Source: Thiobacillus sp. (lineage in GTDB: Bacteria > Pseudomonadota > Gammaproteobacteria > Burkholderiales > Thiobacillaceae). From it: a stretch of DNA of 64,000 nt. The number at the start of each line of letters is the position of its first letter. The stretch's first letter is position 1. The stretch covers positions 1 through 64,000 of the forward strand of contig JAIBFA010000054.1 in assembly GCA_019459325.1 (NCBI GenBank). Direction: 5' to 3'. The notes below the pieces were generated by a model, which was not told the origin of the DNA, searched no databases, and was given only the letters and a program-made list of their open reading frames with translations. Made by a program: the position numbers and the translations under genes. Shown piece by piece: positions 47,332-57,948 of the stretch.

Positions 47332-47358
47332 TGATAAAGTTCGCATCACACTTTATCA
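47332..47358. promoter_or_regulatory. Inverted repeat before the FAD oxidoreductase
   Basis: TGATAAAGT (47332-47340) and ACTTTATCA (47350-47358) are perfect 9-bp arms around a 9-base centre. A likely operator or leader hairpin 46 bases before the gene at 47404. Confidence 0.5.
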
Positions 47359-47368
47359 ACATCAAGCT

Positions 47369-47383
47369 GGCCGCAACGCGGCC
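47369..47383. repeat. GC-rich hairpin in the same leader
   Basis: GGCCGC-AAC-GCGGCC, a perfect 6-bp stem with a 3-base loop, 11 bases after the inverted repeat. It may affect transcription or translation of the gene at 47404. Confidence 0.35.
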
Positions 47384-47403
47384 ACCATCAGGATAAACAG
47401 GCT

Positions 47404-48414
47404 ATGACAAAACTTCACCCGCAAGGGGTAGGCTGTTCTGAAACGTCAAGAACCCCGCTCCGCGCAGGCATTGTCGGGGCAGGGATCGCCGGTGCCAGTT
47501 GCGCGGGGACGCTCGCCGCCGCCGGCTGGGATGTCGACGTGTTCGACAAGGCGCGCGGGGCAGGCGGTCGCCTGTCGACCAAACGTACCGAACAGGGCTG
47601 GGCCACGCTCGGTACCCCCTTCATTTCGGCCAAGCGCGAGCCCTTCCGCAGCCAGTTGCGCGACTGGGTGCGGCAGGGCTGGATTGCTCCCGTGCGCGGC
47701 AACATCTGGCAAGGGCGGGCCACCATTTCGTGGGCGGAGGCGCAGATGCAGAACCATTACCGTCCCACCATCCAACCGTCGCAGCTGGTCCGACACCTGC
47801 TCGGCAACGCCCATCTGCACACCGGGTCGCGTGTGGTCGCCTTGCAGCCGCGCACCCTCATACTGGAAAACGGCGAAGTTCGCGGCAATTACGATTGCGT
47901 GATCTGCAGCGTGCCCTCCCCGCAGGCCATTCCCCTGCTCGACGCACTCCCCTTGTTGCGCGAGCGACTGGGCGAGGTGCGTTATCGCCCGATCTGGTCA
48001 TTTCTGATGCGCTGGGAAGGCGGCCCCGCGGCCGACGTCATCAAGTTCGACGACCATCTGCTGAACCTGGCGGTGCGCCAGACCTCTGACGGCCCAGGCC
48101 TGTGGGCTGTGCACAGCAGCCACGAGTTTGCGGAAACCTACCTCGAAGCCTCCGAGATGGAAGCCAGCAATCGCGCGGCCTCGGCGCTGATGGGTCTGCT
48201 GGGGCTGCCGTGGCCGGTCGAGATCGAGGCCTCGCACCTGTGGCGTTATGCGCGGCCGGAAAGCTCGGCAGAAGGCTTCTGGCTGGGCGATCGCGAGAAT
48301 CGCGTGGCCCTGATCGGCGACGGCATTGCCGGGGTGGGCGTCGAGCGTGCGTGGGAAAGCGGCGTGCGGCTGGCCCAGGCGCTGATCCAGTCCAAGGAAG
48401 AACTGACAGTCTGA
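47404..48414 (+). CDS. NAD(P)/FAD-dependent oxidoreductase (renalase-like)
   Basis: 336 residues. The dinucleotide-binding fold is near residues 20-35 (AGIVGAGIAGASCAG), followed by VDVFDKARGAGGRLSTKR, the flavin-amine-oxidase second motif. The C-terminal FAD motif is VALIGDGIAGVGVERAWESG. This matches the short renalase-like bacterial flavoproteins. The substrate is unknown. Its 124-base leader contains two perfect inverted repeats, so it may be regulated separately from the genes before it. Confidence 0.88.
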   Translation: MTKLHPQGVGCSETSRTPLRAGIVGAGIAGASCAGTLAAAGWDVDVFDKARGAGGRLSTKRTEQGWATLGTPFISAKREPFRSQLRDWVRQGWIAPVRGNIWQGRATISWAEAQMQNHYRPTIQPSQLVRHLLGNAHLHTGSRVVALQPRTLILENGEVRGNYDCVICSVPSPQAIPLLDALPLLRERLGEVRYRPIWSFLMRWEGGPAADVIKFDDHLLNLAVRQTSDGPGLWAVHSSHEFAETYLEASEMEASNRAASALMGLLGLPWPVEIEASHLWRYARPESSAEGFWLGDRENRVALIGDGIAGVGVERAWESGVRLAQALIQSKEELTV

Positions 48415-48446
48415 GCAGGTCCGTTCCAAGAAATCCGGCTGCCTGC

Positions 48447-48755
48447 TCAGCCCATTCCACTACGACTGCCTTGCCCCCGTAACGCGTCCATTTCCTCGAG
48501 CAGATCGGCCACCAGGGCGGCCAGTTCAGGCACGGCATCGAAATCGCGCTCCAATTGCCGCATGCGCCGCGCGCGCAGCAGGCTTGCTCCGGAAAAACGC
48601 CAGGTATTCGCCACGCTTTCGGCACAGGGGAAGAGGCCTTCCTCGATATGACGGATAAGCCAGGCCGGTTCCACTCGACAGGCGGCGGCCACCTGTTCCA
48701 GGGTCAGCCAGGAATCGTCCATCAGGCTGCCGATGAGAATGTCGTCATCACGCAT
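48447..48755 (-). CDS. cbpM: Chaperone modulator CbpM
   Basis: 102 residues, MerR-like helical protein (DDSWLTLEQVAAACRVEPAWLIRHIEEGLF) that inhibits the J-domain protein CbpA. The ATG at 48755 follows the cbpA stop by 2 bases; a TTG at 48761 overlapping the cbpA stop is also possible. Two-gene operon cbpA-cbpM. Confidence 0.88.
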   Translation of the reverse strand: MRDDDILIGSLMDDSWLTLEQVAAACRVEPAWLIRHIEEGLFPCAESVANTWRFSGASLLRARRMRQLERDFDAVPELAALVADLLEEMDALRGQGSRSGMG

Positions 48756-48757
48756 AC

Positions 48758-49711
48758 TCAAGCCCTTTCATGCCGGCGCGGCTCGAACGCCAGTTCGCGC
48801 GCCATGGTTTCATACAATTCCCGCGCCTTCGGGGTGTCGGCCGGCGGCAGCACCACCTTGAGATCGAGCAACAGGTCGCCGGGCGGCTGGCCGGGAATGC
48901 CGTGACCGCGCACCCGCAATTGCCGTCCGCTTTGGGCGCCCTCGGGGATGCGCACCTTGACGCTGCCATGCGGCAGGTTCACCGCAACGATGGCCCCCAG
49001 GGCAGCTTCCCATGGCGCCACCGGCAGGCTCAGGTGCAGATCGCGTCCGTCTGCCCGGAAGCGTGGATGGGGTTTGAACTGCACTTCGAGCAACAGGTCG
49101 CCCGCGGATGAACCGCCCATCCCGGGCGCACCCTGACCCGCCAGCCGGATCACCTGGCCTGCGCGAACGCCCTTGGGAATCTTCACGTTGAGGGTGCGTG
49201 TCCTCAGTTGCACCCTGCCTTGAGCGTCCATCTGCGGCACGCGCAGGGCAATCTGCCGGGTGGCCCCGCTGAAGGCGTCCTCCAGGTCGAGCAGCACCTT
49301 GGCGTGGTGATCCTCGCCCTGCGTCCGAAAACCGGCGTGGGCGGGTCGTGCACCCGCGTGCGTGCCGCCCATGCGGCCGAACAGTTCGGCGAAGAAGTCG
49401 CTGAAGTCGGCGGCTTCGTGGGGCGAATACCCCTGACCGGTAAACTCGAAACCGGCGTCCCAGTACGGCGGTGGGCGGAAATCCTGTCCGGGCTGATAGC
49501 CACGCCCGAGCTGGTCGTAGGCGGCGCGTTTCTCCGGATCGGAGAGCACGGCGTTGGCCTCGTTCACCTCCTGCATGCGCAACTCGGCATCGGGCTCCTT
49601 GGAGATATCCGGGTGGTACTTGCGCGCGAGCTTGCGGAACGCCTTCTTGATGTCATCCGCCGTGGCATCACGCGGCACCCCCAGGGTCTGGTAATAGTCC
49701 TTGAACTGCAT
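48758..49711 (-). CDS. cbpA: Curved-DNA-binding J-domain protein CbpA
   Basis: DnaJ-like co-chaperone, 317 residues. The J domain fills residues 1-70 with the HPD motif at 33-35. A Gly/Phe-poor linker and two C-terminal beta domains ([39 protein letters not shown]) follow; there is no zinc-finger region, as in CbpA. The start at 49711 is the J-domain N terminus. An 8-bp inverted repeat lies 50 bases upstream. Confidence 0.94.
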   Translation of the reverse strand: MQFKDYYQTLGVPRDATADDIKKAFRKLARKYHPDISKEPDAELRMQEVNEANAVLSDPEKRAAYDQLGRGYQPGQDFRPPPYWDAGFEFTGQGYSPHEAADFSDFFAELFGRMGGTHAGARPAHAGFRTQGEDHHAKVLLDLEDAFSGATRQIALRVPQMDAQGRVQLRTRTLNVKIPKGVRAGQVIRLAGQGAPGMGGSSAGDLLLEVQFKPHPRFRADGRDLHLSLPVAPWEAALGAIVAVNLPHGSVKVRIPEGAQSGRQLRVRGHGIPGQPPGDLLLDLKVVLPPADTPKARELYETMARELAFEPRRHERA

Positions 49712-49760
49712 GCGGCTTCCTTTTGTTCGTGGCCAGGCTTTGAAGTATTGAAGTCTAGTG

Positions 49761-49780
49761 CACGCACTCTCAAGTGCGTG
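49761..49780. promoter_or_regulatory. Inverted repeat upstream of cbpA
   Basis: CACGCACT (49761-49768), 4-base CTCA, AGTGCGTG (49773-49780): perfect 8-bp arms. Located 50 bases before cbpA. No T-tract on either side, so an operator or RNA hairpin is more likely than a terminator. Confidence 0.4.
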
Positions 49781-49892
49781 ACGCCGGCACCCCATGCACT
49801 GAAATCAGGGGTAAGCGCGCAGGCCATGAGGCTCATGCAGGTTTGGGGCGGCGAATAGTCGAAGAGACTGACGATTTGCGTTGTCGAAGGGG

Positions 49893-49909
49893 GAGCCCCG
49901 TCAGGGCTC
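49893..49909 (-). terminator. Hairpin at the end of the diguanylate cyclase gene
   Basis: GAGCCC-TGACG-GGGCTC on the minus strand, a perfect 6-bp stem that overlaps the stop codon. No T-tract follows, so terminator function is doubtful. Confidence 0.3.
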
Positions 49910-50785
49910 GGCGATGACGTAACGGTTGCGTCCGCTTTGCTTGCCTTCATACAACGCCTGATCGGCACGCTTGATGACGCTGGACAAATCCTCCATTTCG
50001 CCGGCCAGTGCCAGTCCAAGCGTAATGGTCAGCCTCAGGGTTTCGTCGTTATCGATCGGGACCGGAGTCGTGCCCACCGAGGCCAGAATTCGGCGTGCGG
50101 ATTTCCTGGCCTCTTCTGCGGATTTGCATTTCAGCAGCCAGAGAAATTCTTCTCCGCCATAGCGATACAACGGTTCATCGCTGCGCAAGCCCTGTTTCAA
50201 CGTGCTGGCGATATGGCGCAAAACCATGTCGCCCACAAGATGCCCATAGGTATCGTTGATCGGCTTGAAATGGTCCACATCGATCATCACCACATACAGC
50301 AGGGTGCGGTTGCGCCGGGCTTCCTTCTGGTAGAGGGCGAAGTCGTTCTCGATGCCGTAGCGCAGCGGCAGTTCGGTCAACGGGTCGCAGCGGACCGCCC
50401 TGGACAGGATCAGGGTTTTGAAATTGGCCAGCAGGCTGATCAGCTCGGATTGCGACTGCTCAAAACTGTCCAGGTCAACGGGATGCCCCGTTGCGCCATT
50501 CATGACCTGGGCGCACAGGGATCGTATGGCGTCATGCATGGTTTGGTGCACCGTTTCGACGCGGCGCGCGGCGGGCGCATCCAGTGCCTCGAACTGAGCC
50601 CGGTTTTCCATGAACCAGGCGCCGAAATGGCACAGGGTGTGCGCCATGGGGTCGAGCACGTCCTCGCCGGGCGTCGCGTGCAGCACGGCGCAGCGGAGAA
50701 TCCGGCGGGTCCAGTTCATATGCGCCTCGACCGCCGTATCGAGTTCGGCGATGAAGGTATCGATTTCGGCGGGCAGGTCAGACAT
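49901..50785 (-). CDS. dgcZ: Zinc-sensing diguanylate cyclase (CZB-GGDEF, DgcZ type)
   Basis: 294 residues. The N-terminal CZB domain has candidate zinc ligands His22, Cys52, His80 and His84, nearly the same positions as in E. coli DgcZ (YdeH). The GGDEF domain has an intact RYGGEEFLW motif. The inhibitory RxxD site is altered (RSDE). In DgcZ, zinc binding inhibits c-di-GMP synthesis; the same is expected here. Its start is preceded by a gap of about 117 bp. Confidence 0.88.
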   Translation of the reverse strand: MSDLPAEIDTFIAELDTAVEAHMNWTRRILRCAVLHATPGEDVLDPMAHTLCHFGAWFMENRAQFEALDAPAARRVETVHQTMHDAIRSLCAQVMNGATGHPVDLDSFEQSQSELISLLANFKTLILSRAVRCDPLTELPLRYGIENDFALYQKEARRNRTLLYVVMIDVDHFKPINDTYGHLVGDMVLRHIASTLKQGLRSDEPLYRYGGEEFLWLLKCKSAEEARKSARRILASVGTTPVPIDNDETLRLTITLGLALAGEMEDLSSVIKRADQALYEGKQSGRNRYVIAEP

Positions 50786-50902
50786 GGTTATGTTCCTAAC
50801 CTGGTATTAATCGGACAGTTATCCTGCAATCTTGATGTGGTGCCTGAGTAATCACATGCTGCAATACAGCTGTTTTATATTTCGCGCAGCACCCGGCGGT
50901 GG

Positions 50903-51775
<873 letters not shown>

Positions 51776-52029
51776 GGTGAGCGCGGCATCGGGCAAGGAA
51801 TCCTGATTATGCCAGCTTCGTTTTCGCCTCGCTTCATGAAGCCCGGGCGCGTGGAATTGATTTTTTTGCGCGCCAGCCGAATGCATGGCGGATTCGCAGT
51901 CAGAGCGGTGGGGCAACATTATGGCTGCGAGTCGTGGGTAGTTCAGCCGTTTGATGCAATCCGGTAACAAAACGACACAATCCCGCGCACGAAGCCAGCA
52001 TACAATTTGCGGAAACACACCATCCTCCC

Positions 52030-53478
52030 ATGAACCGTCCCCTCTTTACGCCCTTGTTGTTCATCCTCGCCGGTCTTGGCCTCGCGGGATGCGTTGCAGT
52101 CGGCCCCGATTACACCCCGGCGGCGCCAGACGTGCCGGACGGCTGGAAGCGGATCGACGCGGCCGCCCGCCCGGTGACGCATGCCGCTGCGACAGGCGAT
52201 CTCAGCCAGTGGTGGCAAGGCCTGAACGATCCGCTGCTGTCCCAGCTGGTCGCCGAAGCCCTGCAGGCCAGCCCCGATCTGCGTACCGCGCAGGCGAGAC
52301 TGCGCGAAGCGCGTGCCCGCCGCACCGTGGCCGCAGCCGCGCGTTTCCCCGGCGTGACCGCATCGGGCAGCGCCCGCCGCAGCCAGTCGAGCGAGGAGAC
52401 CGGCAGCGGCGACGCGCGCAATGCCTTCAGCGCTGGCTTCGACGCCAGCTGGGAGATCGATGTGTTCGGCGGCGTGCGGCGCAGCGTCGAGGCGGCCGAG
52501 GCCGACCTCGAATCGAGCGGTGCGAACCTGGACAACACCCGGGTATCGCTGGCATCCGAAGTGGCGCTGAACTATGTCGAGGTGCGTGCCCTGCAGACCC
52601 GCCTCGGCATTGCCCGCGCCAATCTCGCCAGCCAGTCCGAGACGCTGCAGCTCACCGACTGGCGCGCGCAGGCCGGACTGGTCAGCAGCCAGGACGTCGA
52701 GCAGGCACGCAGCAACCGCGAGCAGACCCGGGCGCAGATCCCGAGTCTTGAAACCAGCCTTGCCGAATCGGAACATCGCCTGGATATCCTGCTGGGCCGT
52801 GCGCCGGGCACGCTGCATGCGCGTCTGGCCGCAACCGGCGAACTGCCGGCCGTGCCGGCGCAGATCGCCGTCGGCATCCCGGCCGATACCCTGCGCCAGC
52901 GTCCCGACGTGCGCGCAGCCGAGCGCAAGCTGGCGGCGGAAACCGCGCGCGTGGGCGTGGCCGAAGCGGCGCGCTATCCATCCTTCACGCTCTCGGGGTC
53001 GATCGGTCTCGAAGCGCTGACCCTGGGCGCGCTCGGCAACGGCGGCGCCACCTCGTCGCTGCTTGCCGGAATCACCAGTCCCGTCTTCAATGCCGGACGC
53101 CTGCGCGCCCAGGTCGAGATCCAGGACGCGGTACGCGAGCAGGCGCAGGTGAGCTATGAACAGGCCGTTCTGACCGCGCTGCAGGAGGTGGAAAACGCGC
53201 TGGTGGCGCTGGCCCGCAACCGCGAGCGCGTCGAGGCGCTGGCGATCGCTGCCGAATCCGCGCGCAACGCGGCCGAACTCGCGAGGCAGCGCTACAGCGC
53301 GGGGCTCATCGATTTCCAGTCGGTACTCGACACCGAACGCAGCGTGCTGTCCGCCGAGGACAGCCTCGCAAGCGCCCGCGCCGACGGCGTACTGGCGCTC
53401 ATCCGTTTGTACAAGGCACTGGGTGGCGGCTGGTCGCCTCAGGCCGCAACCCGCCCGGTCAGCAAGGACGCTCAATGA
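52030..53478 (+). CDS. Outer-membrane efflux lipoprotein, NodT family
   Basis: TolC-like channel of 482 residues. Lipoprotein signal with cleavage at LGLAGC (Cys near residue 21). Two repeats of the outer-membrane efflux protein fold follow, with long helical segments such as ALQASPDLRTAQARLREARARR and AAELARQRYSAGLIDFQSVLDTERSVL. The stop overlaps the next gene by 4 bases. First gene of a tripartite pump operon. Confidence 0.93.
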   Translation: MNRPLFTPLLFILAGLGLAGCVAVGPDYTPAAPDVPDGWKRIDAAARPVTHAAATGDLSQWWQGLNDPLLSQLVAEALQASPDLRTAQARLREARARRTVAAAARFPGVTASGSARRSQSSEETGSGDARNAFSAGFDASWEIDVFGGVRRSVEAAEADLESSGANLDNTRVSLASEVALNYVEVRALQTRLGIARANLASQSETLQLTDWRAQAGLVSSQDVEQARSNREQTRAQIPSLETSLAESEHRLDILLGRAPGTLHARLAATGELPAVPAQIAVGIPADTLRQRPDVRAAERKLAAETARVGVAEAARYPSFTLSGSIGLEALTLGALGNGGATSSLLAGITSPVFNAGRLRAQVEIQDAVREQAQVSYEQAVLTALQEVENALVALARNRERVEALAIAAESARNAAELARQRYSAGLIDFQSVLDTERSVLSAEDSLASARADGVLALIRLYKALGGGWSPQAATRPVSKDAQ

Positions 53479-54769
53479 ACGATTCCAGCACTACACAAGC
53501 CAAGCAGGGACCCGCCCTGAAGCAACTCCTCGCAAGCAAATCCGGCGGCCTGTTTTCCGGACGCTGGCTGTGGCTGACTGTCGCACTGATCGTGATTGCC
53601 GTCGCGGCCTGGCTATTGCTGCGTTCCGGCGAAGACAAGGCCGCGCCACGCTACACGACCGAAGCGGCCGCGCTCGGCACGCTGGTGGTCAGGGTCTCCG
53701 CCACCGGAAACCTGCAGCCGACCAACACGGTGGACGTCGGCAGCGAACTCTCCGGCATCGTCGACAAGGTCTACGTCGACGACAACGATGAAGTGAAAAA
53801 GGGACAGATCCTGGCGCAGCTGGATCTGTCCAGGCTGCAGGATGCGGTGGCGAAATCGCGCGCATCGCTCGCCGCAGCCGAGGCGCAGGTGCTGCAGGCG
53901 CAGGCGACGGTGGCGGAAGCGCGCGCCGCGCTGTCGCGCTTCCAGCAGGTGTCGCTGCTGTCCGGCGGCAAAGTGCCGTCCAAAACCGAAATGGACACCG
54001 CCGAAGCCAACCTGAAGCGGGCCGAGGCCAACGTCGCCAGCGTCCGCGCCAGCGTGACCCAGGCGCGGGCCACGCTGCAATCCGACGAGACCAATCTCGG
54101 CAAGGCCAGCATCCGCTCGCCCATCAATGGCGTAGTGCTGTCGCGCGAGGTGGACCCGGGCCAGACCGTCGCTGCCTCGTTCCAGGCGCCGGTGCTGTTC
54201 AAGCTGGCCGAGGACCTGACCAAGATGGAGCTGCAGGTCGACGTCGACGAAGCCGACGTCGGCCAGGTCAAGGCAGGCCAGAAGGCGACCTTCAGCGTCG
54301 ATGCCTGGCCCGGCCGGGAATACAGCGCCGTGATCACCCGGGTCGGCTATGGCGCACAGGAAGCGGAAGGCGTCGTGTCCTATCTCACCGTGCTCGAGGT
54401 CGCCAACGACGACCTCAGCCTGCGACCCGGCATGACCGGCACCGCCGACATCACCACCCTCACGCGCGAAAACGCGCTGCTGGTGCCGAATGCCGCGCTG
54501 CGCTTCACCCCAGCTGCCACCGATGCTGCCGAGGAGAAATCGGGCAGCAGCGTGATGGGGGCTCTGATGCCGCGTATGCCGAGACAGACGCGAAAGCCCA
54601 GGCCGGCGGACAGCAACAGCAGCGCGCAGCGTGTGTGGGTGCTGCAGAAGGGGCAGCCGGTCGCCATCGACGTGCAGACCGGCGCCACCAACGGCCGCGT
54701 GACAGAGGTCACCGGCGGGGCGCTCAAGGCCGGCATGCAGGTGATCACCGAGGCCCTGAGCGCGCAGCC

Positions 54770-54773
<4 letters not shown>
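53475..54773 (+). CDS. macA: MacA-type periplasmic adaptor protein
   Basis: 432 residues. N-terminal membrane anchor (WLWLTVALIVIAVAAWLLLR), then lipoyl-like halves (VRVSATGNLQPTNTVDVGSELSGIVDKVYVDDN) around a long helical hairpin, and a beta-barrel domain with LRPGMTGTADI. An insert near residues 355-385 is Arg/Pro-rich. The stop overlaps the ATPase gene. Matches the MacA branch of RND/HlyD adaptors. Confidence 0.92.
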
Positions 54774-55473
<700 letters not shown>

Positions 55474-55474
<1 letters not shown>

Positions 55475-56676
55475 TGTTGTGGAACACGCTGCAGCTCGCG
55501 CTGCGCTCGATCCGGCGCAATCTGATGCGCTCCTTCCTGACCATCCTCGGCATCGTCATCGGCGTCGCAGCCGTCATCACCATGGTCACGCTCGGCAACG
55601 GCGCAACGAAATCGGTGTCGGACCAGATCTCCAGCATGGGCAGCAACCTGCTGATCGTGATGCCGGGCCAGCGCTTCGGCCCCGGTGCCGAGGCGGCCCC
55701 TCCGTTCAAAAGCGCCGACGTCGAGGCCATCCGCAACCAGATCACCGCCGCCAGACTGATCGCGCCGCTGGTGAGCAAGTCAGCGACGGTCGTGTTCCAG
55801 GCCAGCAACTGGTCGACCGTGGTCACCGGCACAAGCAACGAGTATTTCCAGGCGGGCAACTGGGAAATCGCAGCCGGCCGCAGCTTCACCGAGGCAGAGG
55901 AACGGGCGGGCAAGGCGGTGTGCGTGATCGGCGAATCGGTGCGCGACAAGTTGTTCGGCCGGCAAAATCCGGTGGGCAGCGAAATCCGCATCAAGCAATT
56001 CGCCTGCGAAGTGATCGGCCTCTTGAAGGCCAAGGGTCAGTCGTCCATGGGCTCCGACCAGGACGACATCGTGGTGATGCCCTTGCGCACCGTGCAGCGG
56101 CGGCTCTCCGGCAGCCAGGACATCAACCGGCTGACCGTCTCGGTGAAGGAGGGCGCCTCGATCGACGCGACCAAGCAGCAGCTCACCCTGCTGCTGCGCG
56201 AGCGGCGCAACATCGCCGAAAACGAGGACGACGATTTCCGCGTGATGGACACCCGGCAGATCGCCGAGACGCTGACCAGCACCACCAAAATTCTCACCAT
56301 GCTGCTCGCCGCGGTGGCGGCGGTGAGCCTGCTGGTCGGCGGCATCGGCATCATGAACATCATGCTGGTGTCGGTGACCGAGCGCACCCGTGAAATCGGC
56401 ATCCGCCTCGCCATCGGCGCGCTGGAGCGCGAAGTGCTGCTGCAGTTCCTGATCGAGGCGGTGGTGCTGTCGAGCCTGGGCGGACTGATCGGCATCGCGA
56501 TCGCCACCGCCGCCTCCATCTTCCTCGCCGGTCTGATGAACGTGCCCTACCTGTTCGACCCCGGCATCAACCTGCTGTCCTTCTTCTTTTCCGCCGCCAT
56601 CGGGGTGATCTTCGGCTTCTTCCCGGCGCGCCGCGCGGCAGGACTCAACCCGATCGACGCCTTGCGGCACGAATAA
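55474..56676 (+). CDS. macB: MacB-type ABC permease
   Basis: 400 residues. The N-terminal helix (LTILGIVIGVAAVITMVTLGNGA), a large periplasmic domain and three C-terminal helices (LTMLLAAVAAVSLLVGGIGIMNIMLVSVTERTREIGIRLAIGA and following) are the MacB_PCD-FtsX layout. It shares one base with the ATPase gene. With the adaptor and the NodT channel it forms a full MacAB-TolC-like exporter; the substrate (macrolide, peptide, siderophore or lipid) is unknown. Confidence 0.92.
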
Positions 56677-56726
56677 ACCCTGCTATTGCCGCACTCCTTT
56701 TTCGACCACCCCCTGGAGCATTCCTC

Positions 56727-56921
56727 ATGTACGACACCTTCAAACCCGAACAGCCCATGGGTCTGATGGACTTCGACCGCGCCGCCATGGCTGCCGCCGT
56801 GCTGCAGATGATGGGCTTCAGAAACGTGCTGAACATGGAAGGAGGCCACGTCCGCTGGGAAGCCAACGGCGTGTGTCTGGTGACCGAATTCCAGGACCTG
56901 TTCGACTGCCTGGCACGCTAG
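56727..56921 (+). CDS. Small protein resembling the C-terminal end of a rhodanese
   Basis: 64 residues with GGAG 8 bases before the ATG. The segment AVLQMMGFRNVLNMEGGHVRW matches the last helix-strand-helix of rhodanese domains (for example GFKHVYNLLDGYEG in the rhodanese at 25782). The catalytic loop with the active cysteine is missing, and no upstream remainder is seen in the preceding 50 bases. It is either a remnant or a free-standing mini-protein. Confidence that it is translated is moderate. Confidence 0.55.
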   Translation: MYDTFKPEQPMGLMDFDRAAMAAAVLQMMGFRNVLNMEGGHVRWEANGVCLVTEFQDLFDCLAR

Positions 56922-57027
56922 CGCAGCAAGCCGGGCGGGAAAACGGCGAATGACCTAAAATAGGGCACGTTTTCATCAACCATGGCGCATGGGGACGGGA
57001 TCCCCGCACCCACGCCCCGCAACACGC

Positions 57028-57858
57028 ATGCTTTACATCGACCTCTTCAAATCCCTCGAGCGCGCCCGCTGGAACATGGAAACCGACATTCCGTGGGACA
57101 CGTTCGACGCCAGCAAGCTGACCGACGAACAGGCGCTCACCATCAAGATGAACGCCATCACCGAGTGGGCCGCGCTGCCGGCTACCGAGATGTTCCTGCG
57201 CGACTTCGTGCACGACAGCGACTTTTCCGCCTTCATGTCGATCTGGTTCTACGAGGAACAGAAGCACGCGCTGGTCCTGATGGAATATCTGCGCCGCTTC
57301 AGGCCCGAATTCGCGCCGACCGAGGAAGAACTGCACGCGATCCGCTTCCCGTTCGATCCGGCGCCGCCGATGGAAACCCTGATGCTGCATTTTTGCGGCG
57401 AGGTGCGCCTCACCCAGTGGTACAAGTGCGCTTCCGAATGGCACACCGAACCGGTGATCAAGTTCATCTACGAAACGATCTCACGCGACGAAGGGCGCCA
57501 CGGCGGCGCCTACCTGCAATACATGAAGCGCGCACTGAAGCAGGGCGGGCAGGGTGTCGCCGCCGCGTTCGCCAAGATCGGCTTCCTGATGGCGTCGAGT
57601 CAGCGCTCCGACAAGGCGCTGCACCCCACCAACCTGCACGTCAACGAGGCGCTGTTCCCCAAGGACACCATCCAGTCGCGCCTGCCCAACCCGGAATGGC
57701 TGGAACACTGGCTCGACGAGCAAATCCATTTCGACGACGTCTGGGAAAATCGCGTCGTCGGCGGCATCCTGCGCAACCTGTCGAACCTCCTGGGGCAGAC
57801 CTTCGAGAACGTGCGCGACCTCAACAAGTACCGCAAGCAGGCGCTGGCGGCGACCTGA
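57028..57858 (+). CDS. Ferritin-like diiron protein (acyl-ACP desaturase-like)
   Basis: 276 residues, all-helical. Two Glu-x-x-His type iron motifs are visible: FYEEQKHALVLMEYL and SRDEGRHGGAYL, with a possible first ligand in ITEWAALPATEM. This matches the diiron ferritin-like family related to plant acyl-ACP desaturases and bacterial R2-like oxidases. The start at 57028 (MLYIDLFKSLERARWNME) is where the family begins; an ATG 39 bases upstream (56989) is possible. TAAAAT at 56956-56961 is a likely -10 box. Substrate unknown. Confidence 0.8.
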   Translation: MLYIDLFKSLERARWNMETDIPWDTFDASKLTDEQALTIKMNAITEWAALPATEMFLRDFVHDSDFSAFMSIWFYEEQKHALVLMEYLRRFRPEFAPTEEELHAIRFPFDPAPPMETLMLHFCGEVRLTQWYKCASEWHTEPVIKFIYETISRDEGRHGGAYLQYMKRALKQGGQGVAAAFAKIGFLMASSQRSDKALHPTNLHVNEALFPKDTIQSRLPNPEWLEHWLDEQIHFDDVWENRVVGGILRNLSNLLGQTFENVRDLNKYRKQALAAT

Positions 57859-57948
57859 CATTCCTATCCGGATATCAGGCCAGCCGGACTGAAGGCGGAT
57901 CGGCGCCATTCGCTTCATAAATGAACGGAAAAGCCGATATCTCTTGTC

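Noticed and set aside
49761-49780. CIRCE heat-shock element
   Set aside because: The arms do not match TTAGCACTC/GAGTGCTAA and the spacer is 4, not 9 bases.
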